From an uncultured Odoribacter sp. (GTDB lineage Bacteria; Bacteroidota; Bacteroidia; Bacteroidales; Marinifilaceae): a DNA stretch of 64,000 bases. Numbering within the stretch: position 1 is the first letter of the stretch; the number at the start of each line of letters is the position of its first letter. This document shows, one piece after another, positions 1 through 9,134 of the stretch. The notes under the pieces are model-generated. The model ran no database searches. It had not been told where the DNA came from and was given only the letters and a program-made list of their open reading frames with translations. The DNA is taken from NCBI GenBank assembly GCA_910578105.1, contig CAJTPD010000003.1, forward strand, positions 1 through 64,000, given 5' to 3'. Both the position numbers and the translations under genes were made by a program.

Positions 1-94
1 CATTTTTGAAATTGCTCATTACAAAAATAAAAATTAGAGGGATTTACACACTTTTGGGGACACTATCCTTATTAGGTCACAGGCATTATACAAA

Positions 95-130
95 GAAAAA
101 CTCCTACAATACTTTGAAATTGTAGGAGTT
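95..130 (-). terminator. Terminator-like hairpin left of the element
   Basis: The arms at 100-110 and 119-129 are an 11-bp perfect inverted repeat with an 8-base loop. On the minus strand the hairpin is followed by a run of five T residues, the usual intrinsic terminator shape. It lies just beyond the tRNA-like stretch at 165-178, where the terminator of an undisturbed tRNA gene would be expected. Confidence 0.55.
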
Positions 131-164
131 GTACATTTACTGTCCATTTCTGTCCAGCGTTTCT

Positions 165-178
165 GTGATCCGCCTGGG
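165..178 (+). repeat. Candidate left att site (tRNA-Lys 3' end copy)
   Basis: Direct repeat of 16444-16457, the 3' acceptor and T-arm end of tRNA-Lys, differing at one base (G172 versus A16451). Integration into a tRNA 3' end by tyrosine recombinases classically leaves such a copy at the far end of the element. The match is short and imperfect, so it remains a candidate. Confidence 0.35.
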
Positions 179-453
179 GCTCACTCATATCTTTTAATCC
201 TCTGATATTCAGTCATGATTTTCAATTTCTAAAATAATCTCCACCGATTTCGCAGTGTGATACTTGCTGTGTTTTGCTTGCCACTCTTTGGCTTTTGTTT
301 GATACAAAGGTAATACTATTTTTTGAATAATACATTTCGGCATTCTAAAATAATACGCATAGTGTCAGATTTTTCAATTAAAAATATAGATATTTTCTCA
401 ATACAAGAATTGTATAGCCACTTCGTTTTACTATTATTGAATAGATGAAATAT

Positions 454-1218
454 TTATGCCCTATTCTTTTTAAGTAATACTATTTTATTCTTTATGGAAG
501 TAATCTCTTTCAATTGATCTATATAATCTTCCTCAACATTTGGGTATATTGCTATTTTATTAATTGCATTTTCTGGAATTGGAATACTGTACCCAAGCAA
601 ATCATTGTCATGGCTTGGAATGTTGCATCCTCCCAATATTATTCTCTCTTCTTTTTGAACTGAGAATTTACTACTTATTCTTGTGAGTAACATCCGCATA
701 AAAGTGTCACATTCTCTTGGATGTTCGTACAGTATCCCAGGAATGGTTTTGTATAGGCTGCCATTTTCATCTTTTTGCCACAAAATACTCCAATCATCAC
801 AAGTCTCTAATTTTGTTGGGTTTGTGTCATACACAACAGGATTGAAACATGGATATATCGGGTATGATTTATGATTTAAAAAGAACTCTTCTAGCATTTC
901 TTTATTGTACTCAATACACAAACATTGAGATTTGGTACATTTCGGGAACTTTTTTATTGTTTTACTATCTGGCATTTCACTGGTAAAACAGCAAATGCCA
1001 GTGTGTCCCATTCTTTCATACCAACTTTTATAAGGAAAATCAGGGATACAATAATCTATACCACGCTTAATAGCATCTGTATCTGTTATAAATGCACCAA
1101 TATTTGCATCATTAACATCTCCTTTAAATCCAATAGGTCTTGAAAACCACAAATAAGAATTTTTTAATTCATCAATTGTGTAATCATTTGCAGGGCGAAC
1201 TCTATAAATGCCACTCAT
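454..1218 (-). CDS. DUF2971-like protein
   Basis: A 254-residue protein without signal peptide or membrane segment, so probably cytoplasmic. It resembles DUF2971: an early YLWFSRP stretch (the family's LRLSRP-type motif), a central CCFTSE segment (family CFSE), and a late KEERIIL segment matching the family's conserved E-x-RI region. The molecular activity of DUF2971 is not established; members are often found in accessory and defence-type islands. It is the last gene of the leftward cluster, 12 bp after the CHAT gene. It is the only member of the cluster lacking an export signal, so it may act on the other side of the membrane or belong only loosely to the unit. Confidence 0.6.
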   Translation of the reverse strand: MSGIYRVRPANDYTIDELKNSYLWFSRPIGFKGDVNDANIGAFITDTDAIKRGIDYCIPDFPYKSWYERMGHTGICCFTSEMPDSKTIKKFPKCTKSQCLCIEYNKEMLEEFFLNHKSYPIYPCFNPVVYDTNPTKLETCDDWSILWQKDENGSLYKTIPGILYEHPRECDTFMRMLLTRISSKFSVQKEERIILGGCNIPSHDNDLLGYSIPIPENAINKIAIYPNVEEDYIDQLKEITSIKNKIVLLKKNRA

Positions 1219-1230
1219 TTTGCTGTTTTT

Positions 1231-4020
1231 TTAATCTAACATTATGAATCCAGCCCAAAAATAAGGATTTGGATGAGATTCTTTAATTGTATGCTGGGCA
1301 GCTTGGAAAGCTTCATGTTTATTCATGCCACCGAGCCAATTATTATAAAATAATGTCATAAGTTTAGATGTTTCATTATCAGGTACTTTCCATAAACTCA
1401 TAACAAGTGTTTGTACACCGGCAAGTTTGAAAGCGCGTTGAAGGCCAAAGACACCTTCGTATGCAATATTTTCTCCTAAACCAGTTTCACATGCCGAGAG
1501 AACAACCATATCTGTATTACTAAGATTTAGATGAGAAACCTCTTCTGCTGTAAGAATTCCGTCATCAATATCTTCAACCGTATTTTCACCACGCCATGCA
1601 CGATTAGCACCTGAAAACAGAATTCCGGCACGGCTCAGTGTTGCTTGTGCATGATTTACATTTTCAAGTCCCTTTATTCCACGCAAGAAAGCTTGGCAGC
1701 CTTCATCTTTCATATTGGGATAGAAAAATCCATGTGTAGCAATATGAAATAGGTTCGGAGAAACTCCAGAATAGGCTTTGAATGATTCTTCGTTTGCTTG
1801 TGATGATGTAAAAAGCCTATTAGTTATACCCGCATTAGTTAGTTGAGCGGAAATATCTGTTGTTTCTTGCTTGCTACCTAACAAGAACCCCCATGATCCT
1901 CTTTCTTTATTTATTGTATCTGTTTCAAAAACACCTCTTGAAAAACTGCGATTATACCCACGCGATTGATTTTGCATTTCTTCTGTACTTGTATCATAAT
2001 TGATACCTCCATACAAAGATGCTGTTGTAGGCTTTTTGTTGTTTTGGGATTTAATCGCAGGTATTTCGGACGTGGAAGATAAATAGTATAATGTATATCT
2101 ATCTGCTAAATGTAAACTATCAATAGGAAGTGCATTAAAAGCGATTGAGTTTAACTGTCCAGAGGTAGAGTAGTAAATAGTAGAAACTTCTTGTAGATAA
2201 TATTCTAATGGCTGCCAAGTCATTTTATACAAAGAATCACCAATACAGGTGAATTTGATAGGTCTTTTACCCAAACGTTTTTTCTGAAAATCACCATTTC
2301 CATAAAGATATTGGCGATAGAGCTCATTTTGTAAATTGTCTTGTGAGTTTAATCTTTTTATCACGTTAGGCATCTGCTGTATTGACAATAATGAATCTTC
2401 TGAACAAAGCCTAACTATATGAGGGTGTGGAGAATCGCATCGAAATACAATTGCGGCATAATACTCCTTTATTGAGTCGGAGTTAATTAGTAATTCTGGT
2501 AATTTAATGAACTCGACAGCTGCTTCGTTGTATGTCAATGATTGTTTTACATTTTGGAAACTATATAGCTTGCGGATACTATCCGTAGATTGATAACCAA
2601 TAAGATTTGTCGTTAGTTTCTTTTCTATTTGTCGGATTGAATCTTTTGTATCATGCAATTCTTGAGATTCCATTTTTTTAGATAGAATTTTTTTTTGCAG
2701 TATCTGTAATGTTTTGGCATCTTCTCGAAATTTCTCATTTCCTGTCTTTGCAATCTGTTCTGATAATTGATTAGTTGTTCTCAGCAATAACCCCTTGGAG
2801 AATATCGTGTTGTTATAGACCTGATCATAGTATCTATTATCATTTCCTAAAAATAGCATTGCATTGAATTTAGATAGATAATCCGAACTCTGTTCCCAAT
2901 ACCGAGTACGTTCATCAGATGACAAAAAAGAAAATTGTTGAATAACATCTTCTATTAGAATAGAAGATAATTCCTCTACAGTTCTCTTGTATTTGAAATC
3001 ATTAGTAAGATATTGTGCTATAGCCAAATTGCTGCTCTCAAGCAATCTGTCATAAGCACTTTTTGTTTTATCTCCTTTGCTAATAGCGTATGCTTCTTTA
3101 TATATCGCTTTTGCAGAAACATAATCTCCATTTGAGATATGAATACTTCCTAACGCTGAGTATAAATGAAGAAGAGGTGAAGTTGAAGTGTTTATATTTT
3201 TGCAATGAGCAATACCATTCTTTATGATTTGTTTGGCTTCATCTTTATAACCCATTTTCAAATAGCAGGAGCTAAGCATTGCAACCGTTGTATAATAATC
3301 GTTAGTTAAAATTCCTTGATGGAAGTTTTCTAGCGTATAAACAGCTTCATCAAAGTACATTTTAGCTTTAAGAAAATCATCATGATTTAAATGGATTATA
3401 CCAAGCATGAGTAGTGTCCTACAATAAGTATCATCAAATAATAGATTTATTTCCGAACCCCATTTTGCATCATTAAGATAGCGCAGAGAATACGGTATAT
3501 TGTTAAGTCTTATATAAAGAAGAGCTAACTGTAAATGTAATGTTCGGAATAATTCCAATTTTTCGTGGTCTTGATTTTTCATTAAAACATTGTAGCATTC
3601 TACTAAATTTGCATCCGCAATTTGGTATTGACCGCTATTAAGAGCTTGTCTGCCTATAAAATAATAATACTTACCAAGTAAAATATTAATTATTTTATCA
3701 TTCGTGCAATATTGAAGTTCGTCTGTTGTGAGTCTTTTAATTAGTAAGCCACATAAAGCTAGCGATTCATTTGCGGTATTGGTATCATTAATTGCCAGTT
3801 GTGAGTTTGCGAGCAGTAAATGATACACTAACTTATCTACATTGTTAGATGATTCAAAAACAGCTTTATATTTATGTAATAGTTTTATGGACTCATGGTG
3901 ATTCTCACAGCTTTGCAATTCAAGATAATTCGCCCAAAAAGAATTAACATCCTGTGCTAATGTCATACTTGTTCCTACAAATACAATTATTGCAATAAAC
4001 CAACAGCGTAATCTATTCAT
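1231..4020 (-). CDS. Secreted TPR-CHAT (caspase-like) protease
   Basis: A 929-residue protein from the ATG at 4020; this start places a Sec signal peptide (ending LAQ near residue 23) at the N-terminus, whereas the longer frame from 4059 adds 13 residues before it. The N-terminal half is helical with TPR-like repeats (roughly residues 60-350). The last 300 residues form a CHAT domain of the caspase-hemoglobinase (C50/separase-like) superfamily. The catalytic dyad is visible: His about 763 in HIATHGFF and Cys about 844 in LSACETGLG, with the family's SLWKVPD motif after it. It overlaps the upstream TPR gene by 8 bases, indicating translational coupling. CHAT enzymes are proteases often triggered by a sensor partner; here export to the periplasm or surface is inferred. 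The substrate is unknown. Confidence 0.85.
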   Translation of the reverse strand: MNRLRCWFIAIIVFVGTSMTLAQDVNSFWANYLELQSCENHHESIKLLHKYKAVFESSNNVDKLVYHLLLANSQLAINDTNTANESLALCGLLIKRLTTDELQYCTNDKIINILLGKYYYFIGRQALNSGQYQIADANLVECYNVLMKNQDHEKLELFRTLHLQLALLYIRLNNIPYSLRYLNDAKWGSEINLLFDDTYCRTLLMLGIIHLNHDDFLKAKMYFDEAVYTLENFHQGILTNDYYTTVAMLSSCYLKMGYKDEAKQIIKNGIAHCKNINTSTSPLLHLYSALGSIHISNGDYVSAKAIYKEAYAISKGDKTKSAYDRLLESSNLAIAQYLTNDFKYKRTVEELSSILIEDVIQQFSFLSSDERTRYWEQSSDYLSKFNAMLFLGNDNRYYDQVYNNTIFSKGLLLRTTNQLSEQIAKTGNEKFREDAKTLQILQKKILSKKMESQELHDTKDSIRQIEKKLTTNLIGYQSTDSIRKLYSFQNVKQSLTYNEAAVEFIKLPELLINSDSIKEYYAAIVFRCDSPHPHIVRLCSEDSLLSIQQMPNVIKRLNSQDNLQNELYRQYLYGNGDFQKKRLGKRPIKFTCIGDSLYKMTWQPLEYYLQEVSTIYYSTSGQLNSIAFNALPIDSLHLADRYTLYYLSSTSEIPAIKSQNNKKPTTASLYGGINYDTSTEEMQNQSRGYNRSFSRGVFETDTINKERGSWGFLLGSKQETTDISAQLTNAGITNRLFTSSQANEESFKAYSGVSPNLFHIATHGFFYPNMKDEGCQAFLRGIKGLENVNHAQATLSRAGILFSGANRAWRGENTVEDIDDGILTAEEVSHLNLSNTDMVVLSACETGLGENIAYEGVFGLQRAFKLAGVQTLVMSLWKVPDNETSKLMTLFYNNWLGGMNKHEAFQAAQHTIKESHPNPYFWAGFIMLD

Positions 4021-5767
4021 ATATACCAAGTTCATTAAGATATTGATTTGTCTTATCATCTATAGTTCCCTCTATACTTAATTGAAGAGCTTTTGCCTTT
4101 TCTAAATAGGCTATTGCCTTTTTATTGTCGCCTTTTAGCATATAGGCTCGTCCCATATTATGTAGATTGGTGGCAAAATTAATACTCCTCTCTCCGTCAA
4201 TTTGCAAAATTAAACTAGATAGTCCTTTAAAAGTATTGATGGCTTTTTTGTATTTTCTATTATACATTAAACTTATACCATTCAAAGTTAGATTAGAAAC
4301 ATATTCATGGCTTTTTTCGCTATATATTTTTTTTGTTAAAGGGAGAAGTTCTTTTTCTAATCCTACAATCTTTTTATAATCCTTGTCTTCAAGGTATAAG
4401 CTTATTGTCCGGAAAAGTAATTGTTGTTTCGTTTTATCCGTAGCATCATTACATTTACTAAAATGGTCTAATGCGCATAGGGCATCGTTTATGGCAGATT
4501 TAAAATCGCTTTGTTTTTGATACGCTAATGAACGAATTTGATGTAATGTATATAACCAGCCTACTGCTGTATTTCGGTCTTCACTTTGATTAATAATATT
4601 GATAGCTCTATTGCAATATAATATACTATTTTGGGGCTCTATGTCTAAATTTATATCTGCAAGTCTCATCATGATTTTCACCTGTTGTGATGATATCTCA
4701 AGTTTAGAGAAATTTTCAAGTAATTCATCCATAACTTGTTTAACTTCATCAGAAGGAAGTAATGTACTTGCAGCCCATAAAGAACGATAATAGTCCTCTT
4801 TCTTATTCTGTGAAAAATAATATTCTTGAAGAATTGATTTAATTTCTTTAAATCCATCGATATTGCCAGCTTCTGCATATGCACACAATAGATTATCATA
4901 AGTGGATTTTACTTCTTCAAGACTTGCGTTTATCTGCTGATAAATAGATATTGCTCGTTTGTATGACGCAATGGCTGAATCTAAATCTTTTGCAGCACTA
5001 TATGTAGCACCTAGAAAAAAATATGCACTCGCATATTCCTCCGTTAGAATTGCGTGATGCTCTTCAAAAAACTGAAGCAAACGTTTCCATGATGACACGG
5101 ACTTATCATAATCTTTTAAATCCCTATAATAAACACATAAACGCCATAATGGAAAATATGTTTCTGTAGTTCCAGGCTTATAATCAACACTAGATATTTC
5201 AAAAGCCTTTTCAAAACAGCTTATCGCTTCACGTTTATATCCTTTCTTTGCATATAATTCTCCGAGAGATGATATACTATTTGATTTTGCCCCTCGAATA
5301 TTGTTATTAGATTCCTTGTTTAGAAATTTTTCTCCACGAACAAGCGTCCGTTCGTATTGAAATATAGCCTTATCAATATTACCAAATTCTTCATAACATT
5401 CAGCCATAGCATTGCTAAGCCATAAATATTCAATATCAAATATTCCAAGTGAGAATATCGGTTTTGTTTCAATTAGATGTAAGGCTTTCTCTATATGGTA
5501 AGTACGTTTCTGTAAATCGCCATCATTGTAATCCAGCCACGAACCAATAAGATAGTGATATTGATAAATAATAGAGTCAGGACTTTGCGATAAATCTGAC
5601 TCTTTTAAACTTTGCAGAAAGTTAAAGTCATTTTCTGTAAATTGATTTTTATTACCTAAGCTATGATATATCAATGATATTTCTTTATCTACTGTTTTTT
5701 GGGCATACAAATCAGGACACCACAAAAATAGGAGTATCGTAGATAAATGTTGCAACCACCGTGTCAT
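4013..5767 (-). CDS. Secreted TPR-repeat protein
   Basis: A 584-residue protein starting with a signal peptide ending YAQ near residue 23. Most of the rest is TPR repeats; clear units include one around ECYEEFGNIDKAIFQYERTL, one around LGELYAKKGYKREAISCFEK, one around LGATYSAAKDLDSAIASYKR, and a C-terminal one around MGRAYMLKGDNKKAIAYLEK. No catalytic domain is seen. Its 3' end overlaps the start of the TPR-CHAT gene, and both proteins carry TPRs. The natural reading is a scaffold or sensor that binds the CHAT protease or its trigger. A hairpin lies in the 60-bp gap before it. Confidence 0.8.
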   Translation of the reverse strand: MTRWLQHLSTILLFLWCPDLYAQKTVDKEISLIYHSLGNKNQFTENDFNFLQSLKESDLSQSPDSIIYQYHYLIGSWLDYNDGDLQKRTYHIEKALHLIETKPIFSLGIFDIEYLWLSNAMAECYEEFGNIDKAIFQYERTLVRGEKFLNKESNNNIRGAKSNSISSLGELYAKKGYKREAISCFEKAFEISSVDYKPGTTETYFPLWRLCVYYRDLKDYDKSVSSWKRLLQFFEEHHAILTEEYASAYFFLGATYSAAKDLDSAIASYKRAISIYQQINASLEEVKSTYDNLLCAYAEAGNIDGFKEIKSILQEYYFSQNKKEDYYRSLWAASTLLPSDEVKQVMDELLENFSKLEISSQQVKIMMRLADINLDIEPQNSILYCNRAINIINQSEDRNTAVGWLYTLHQIRSLAYQKQSDFKSAINDALCALDHFSKCNDATDKTKQQLLFRTISLYLEDKDYKKIVGLEKELLPLTKKIYSEKSHEYVSNLTLNGISLMYNRKYKKAINTFKGLSSLILQIDGERSINFATNLHNMGRAYMLKGDNKKAIAYLEKAKALQLSIEGTIDDKTNQYLNELGIYE

Positions 5768-5779
5768 CGTATATAAAAG

Positions 5780-5817
5780 AATCTATGGAATACAAAAAGT
5801 TTTATACTCCATAGATT
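5780..5817 (-). terminator. Intra-cluster hairpin, possible partial terminator
   Basis: The arms 5780-5789 and 5808-5817 are a 10-bp perfect inverted repeat with an 18-base loop that can extend the stem. On the minus strand it is followed by a T-rich stretch. It sits between the PPC-domain gene and the TPR gene, so it could reduce readthrough and lower the TPR and CHAT proteins relative to the first two products. Confidence 0.45.
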
Positions 5818-5827
5818 TTTCTGTTGT

Positions 5828-6511
5828 TTAGTTTGTTAACAATACATATTTATTATATACAGGGCCTCTATTTACGATTTTTACAATAAAACGCCCAGTC
5901 CAAGCAGGAACCCAACTGACATAACAATCATCAGAATAGTCTGAGTCTTTAGCAATTAAATTGCCATTTCCATCATACACATAGAGGTCAAGATCTGTAT
6001 CTCCATCACCAGAAACAAGAATTTCCGCTAGATATCCTGCTACAAAACTGATTTGATAGGTATCAACACTATTACCGTTTACATATTCTACTGTGCGAGA
6101 GGGTCCATTTACTGCACCTCTATGGCTTCCACTGTTTTCTTCTTGAATTTGTGCAATAAGAGCGGTCATTGTTTCATCACCATCTGCAAATTCTTTTGCT
6201 TTAGTGACAATTTCATTGAAATCAAGGGAAACATCACCTTTCTTACCGTCTTTTTTATTGGTATCGACATCTGTTCCTTCACGACTCGCTTTAAGCGGTT
6301 GTGTAGGATTTTCAGCAATGATTTGTAAAGCCTGAATGAGAGGAAGAGCTGATTGCTGCTCATATCCATACTTTACCAAATCGGTAGCCAATTTTAGTGC
6401 ATTCACTCCTTGAGAAACTTCACCTTTCAATTCAGGTTTCTTCTCTACTTCTTGTGCCCACGAAAGGCTTACCATGAGCATCAAGATGAAACTTAAAGCA
6501 TACTTTTTCAT
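5828..6511 (-). CDS. Secreted PPC-domain protein
   Basis: A 227-residue protein with a signal peptide ending SWAQ near residue 20. The middle (about residues 70-130) is charged, lysine- and aspartate-rich and probably flexible. The C-terminal third resembles a bacterial pre-peptidase C-terminal (PPC) beta-sandwich, with DTDLDLYVYDGNGNLIAKD and a final Tyr/Val-rich strand. PPC domains normally sit at the C-terminus of secreted proteases and are often cleaved off; here the domain stands alone, between a trypsin-like protease gene and a CHAT gene. It could be a carrier, inhibitor or substrate of these proteases. It lies 18 bp after the protease gene. Confidence 0.7.
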   Translation of the reverse strand: MKKYALSFILMLMVSLSWAQEVEKKPELKGEVSQGVNALKLATDLVKYGYEQQSALPLIQALQIIAENPTQPLKASREGTDVDTNKKDGKKGDVSLDFNEIVTKAKEFADGDETMTALIAQIQEENSGSHRGAVNGPSRTVEYVNGNSVDTYQISFVAGYLAEILVSGDGDTDLDLYVYDGNGNLIAKDSDYSDDCYVSWVPAWTGRFIVKIVNRGPVYNKYVLLTN

Positions 6512-6529
6512 TTTGTCATTTTTTATGGG

Positions 6530-8794
6530 TTATTTTACTTTTATATATGTCATAAAGCCTTGAAATAGTTTTATCTTTTCCGTCAAAGGCTTATTCGAAA
6601 TATCGGCTGTAGTTTGCAACTCTATCGGAGTTGGCAAAGAATCTATCAAGGATTTTAAGTATGATGACTTTATAGCATAATTCACATTCTCAGCTTTAAA
6701 ATAGTCTCGATTTAATCCAGAAGAAGTTATACCAACTAAATTTCCTTGATTATCAAATAGTGGTCCTCCGCTATTGCCCGGTTGAATAGGAACAGATATT
6801 TGATATACGGTGACATCACCTTGTATACCTGTTTTTGAACTGATTTTTCCATCTGTGAATTTAACTTCAGTTCCCATAACACTTGCTATAGGATAACCTA
6901 AAGTAAACACTTCTGTTCCTGTATCTTTGATATTTGTGGTAAAATTGTAAGGTATGTTTTTATATGGTTTAAATTTATCTCCTTCAATTTTTAATATGGA
7001 CAAGTCATTTTGTTTGTCAGACAAAACTACACTTGCGGGATGATGTTCCCATTCTCCATTGCGTACAAAGGATACTTCTATTTGTTTGCTGTTTTCTATC
7101 ACATGATAATTTGTAGCTATATAACCATTTATATCAATAAAAAAGCCAGAACCACTACTTTCCCACTCCCCATCTGATGTTTTGGGAGAAGAAGGCAGAT
7201 ATTCTGCAATATTTTCATTATCTGTTACAACTTCATATACAGACAATCCTAATACAGCAGCATAAGCTTCACCTGTAGAATTATTATCTGCTGTTACTCC
7301 ACAAAATGTACCCATATATTGTATGGATTGTGATTCCCATATTTGTTGCTCATTAATACTTATCAAAAGCCCTTTCTGAGTGTTTGCTATAGCAATTTGA
7401 TTGATGTCACTTTTTATAGATTCGGAATAAGTCCATTCTTCATTAGTCATTTCTTTGCCATTTCTCATATATCTGAATAAGTATTTATTGCCTGATACAT
7501 AGATGGCACAGTAGTTTTCCCAATCTTTGAAACCAAACAAAATTCCTACAGAAGAGTTAATGGCAGTATTTTGAGATACTACAAATTCTATTATATTTTC
7601 GTTTTGTCTAGTAAAATTAATGTCTATTCCATTAGATACAGTTCTTCCAGGAGCAGGTGAAAGGATAGCACTTCCTCCTTGATATACACCAATAGTTCCG
7701 TTTTGTCCTTGGTATTGCCAAGTATCAGCGTTCCTTTCAAAGTTTTCTCGATAAACAAGAAAACTTGTTCCATCCTCTTCTATTTGAAGAAATTTATTGT
7801 TTTTCAAATTTCCGTTGTCGTATTTAGCTATGATTCGAGGTTTTCCATTATCATTATATATTATCATATCCCCATCTAATGAACCAAAGTTAAAGAACTG
7901 CTGCATTTGAACCTTCCCATTTTCAAAATAATATATATTGGGACCATTTAAATTGTTGTTGAAATAAAATCTAGTCTGTTCGATCTTTCCATTTTTATAA
8001 TACCATTTAGCTTCTCCTTCATGAAAATTTTTACCTTCATCATCGTAATCAATGTAAACAGCAGTAAATTCAGATTGCAATTCCCCCGAAATATAGTAGT
8101 CTCTTATTATACCTTTGGGCTTATTCGGAGCTTTATATGTTACCATACGATAAAATGACGCATTTTTGGCTTGACAGCGATTCCAGTTTTTGTCAAAGTA
8201 TTCTCTTTGTCTTATTCCTATTTGGGGAGTATATCCACTCCTTCTTTCTTTAATGCTGTCCTTGGGCATCGCAATTCCTTTATGTATGTATTGCACACTT
8301 CCATCATAATTCGTAAATTTACCTGAATATGGTGTGTCAGATACAATAAAGCCCTCAAATACGGAACCATTTCCCCATCGTATTTTGCCCTTGCCATGGA
8401 AACGATAATTAATAAAGTCTCCCTCATAACTAGAACCGTTGTCTGATTCCATTGTACCATGTCCTATTAATTGTCCATTAATAAAACTCCCTGTTTTGGT
8501 ACTACCATCTTTATGAGTAAATTTACCTTTTCCTTCTCGAATGCCATCTTTATATTCACCAACATAGGTAGATTCATACTCTCCATTTACATATTTGATA
8601 GCTGTACCATAACCATTGGCTTTCCCAGCTTTTGAAGAGCCATTCCAAGAAAATGTTACTCCTTCCGAATAATAAGGATCCAAAAGTTGACAACCATTTC
8701 CGCAATCCACCCACTTGTCTCGCAAGGTGTAAGTTTGCGAAAACAGAGAGAGCGAAAACGCTATAAAGAAAAAACAAAATAAAAAACGTTTCAT
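6530..8794 (-). CDS. Secreted MORN-repeat trypsin-like serine protease
   Basis: 754 residues from the ATG at 8794, which gives a clean signal peptide (MKRFLFCF... ending FSQ near residue 20); the longer frame from 8815 adds 7 residues. Domains in order: MORN repeats (about 45-180, the YVGEYKDGIREGKGKF type); YwqK-like repeats (about 220-340, KWYYKNGKIEQ and similar); a beta-rich LamG/concanavalin-like region (about 350-520); and a trypsin/DegP-type protease (about 542-715). The catalytic triad is visible: His about 564 in NYHVIEN, Asp about 597 in NDLSIL, Ser about 675 in PGNSGGP. No PDZ domain is seen. It is the first gene of the cluster. MORN and YwqK repeats are membrane- or protein-contact modules; their role here is not known. 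Confidence 0.85.
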   Translation of the reverse strand: MKRFLFCFFFIAFSLSLFSQTYTLRDKWVDCGNGCQLLDPYYSEGVTFSWNGSSKAGKANGYGTAIKYVNGEYESTYVGEYKDGIREGKGKFTHKDGSTKTGSFINGQLIGHGTMESDNGSSYEGDFINYRFHGKGKIRWGNGSVFEGFIVSDTPYSGKFTNYDGSVQYIHKGIAMPKDSIKERRSGYTPQIGIRQREYFDKNWNRCQAKNASFYRMVTYKAPNKPKGIIRDYYISGELQSEFTAVYIDYDDEGKNFHEGEAKWYYKNGKIEQTRFYFNNNLNGPNIYYFENGKVQMQQFFNFGSLDGDMIIYNDNGKPRIIAKYDNGNLKNNKFLQIEEDGTSFLVYRENFERNADTWQYQGQNGTIGVYQGGSAILSPAPGRTVSNGIDINFTRQNENIIEFVVSQNTAINSSVGILFGFKDWENYCAIYVSGNKYLFRYMRNGKEMTNEEWTYSESIKSDINQIAIANTQKGLLISINEQQIWESQSIQYMGTFCGVTADNNSTGEAYAAVLGLSVYEVVTDNENIAEYLPSSPKTSDGEWESSGSGFFIDINGYIATNYHVIENSKQIEVSFVRNGEWEHHPASVVLSDKQNDLSILKIEGDKFKPYKNIPYNFTTNIKDTGTEVFTLGYPIASVMGTEVKFTDGKISSKTGIQGDVTVYQISVPIQPGNSGGPLFDNQGNLVGITSSGLNRDYFKAENVNYAIKSSYLKSLIDSLPTPIELQTTADISNKPLTEKIKLFQGFMTYIKVK

Positions 8795-9134
8795 ATTGAG
8801 TTCCTTTAAAATCAATTACAACCGTACTTTTCTATTAATGGTATCAATATAGAAATATTGATGAATCCATCATAAAAGTTCAGGCTTTGTTATACTTATA
8901 CATATCTCTTACCAAGAGACGGATGAACCATCTTATCTTATTGATATATAGCTACATTTAGCTGTCGTAAGAATAACTTTCGCAAAACATTCAGTATTTC
9001 TTGCAAAACAAAATCATGATAGTGAATAAAAAAATCAGTGCTTTATATCCTAATAATCATTATTTTGCGTAACTTTGCATTATAATATCCATCTCTTGGT
9101 AAGCGTTGGACAGATTCGCTAAACATCCACCGCC
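8795..9134. other. Intergenic region between recombinase and protease cluster
   Basis: An AT-rich gap of 340 bases without a gene. It holds the promoter candidate for the leftward cluster (8819-8847), an 11-bp inverted repeat with arms 8908-8918 and 9093-9103, and a plus-strand TAACTTTG box at 9070-9077. The arms flank the point where the recombinase gene abuts the cargo cluster and could be recombinase arm sites or an end of a smaller element. Confidence 0.45.
8819..8847 (-). promoter_or_regulatory. Candidate promoter of the protease cluster
   Basis: On the minus strand a TTG at 8845-8847 is followed after 18 bases by TACGGTTG (8819-8826), one base from the Bacteroidota TAnnTTTG consensus. 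It lies 25 bases upstream of the chosen start of the MORN/trypsin gene. Confidence 0.35.

Larger units (their letters stand above)
1..453. other. Left-edge intergenic region
   Basis: No convincing protein gene is seen here. It holds a minus-strand TAnnTTTG box at 305-312, a minus-strand terminator-like hairpin at 95-130, and between them a 14-bp stretch resembling the tRNA-Lys 3' end (165-178). The minus strand also has very short reading frames (an ATG at 216 and an overlapping one near 186) that are too short to call. A second minus-strand TATTTTTG box at 22-29 lies just upstream of an ATG whose first base is position 3, so a gene may begin at the window edge and run off to the left. Confidence 0.4.
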
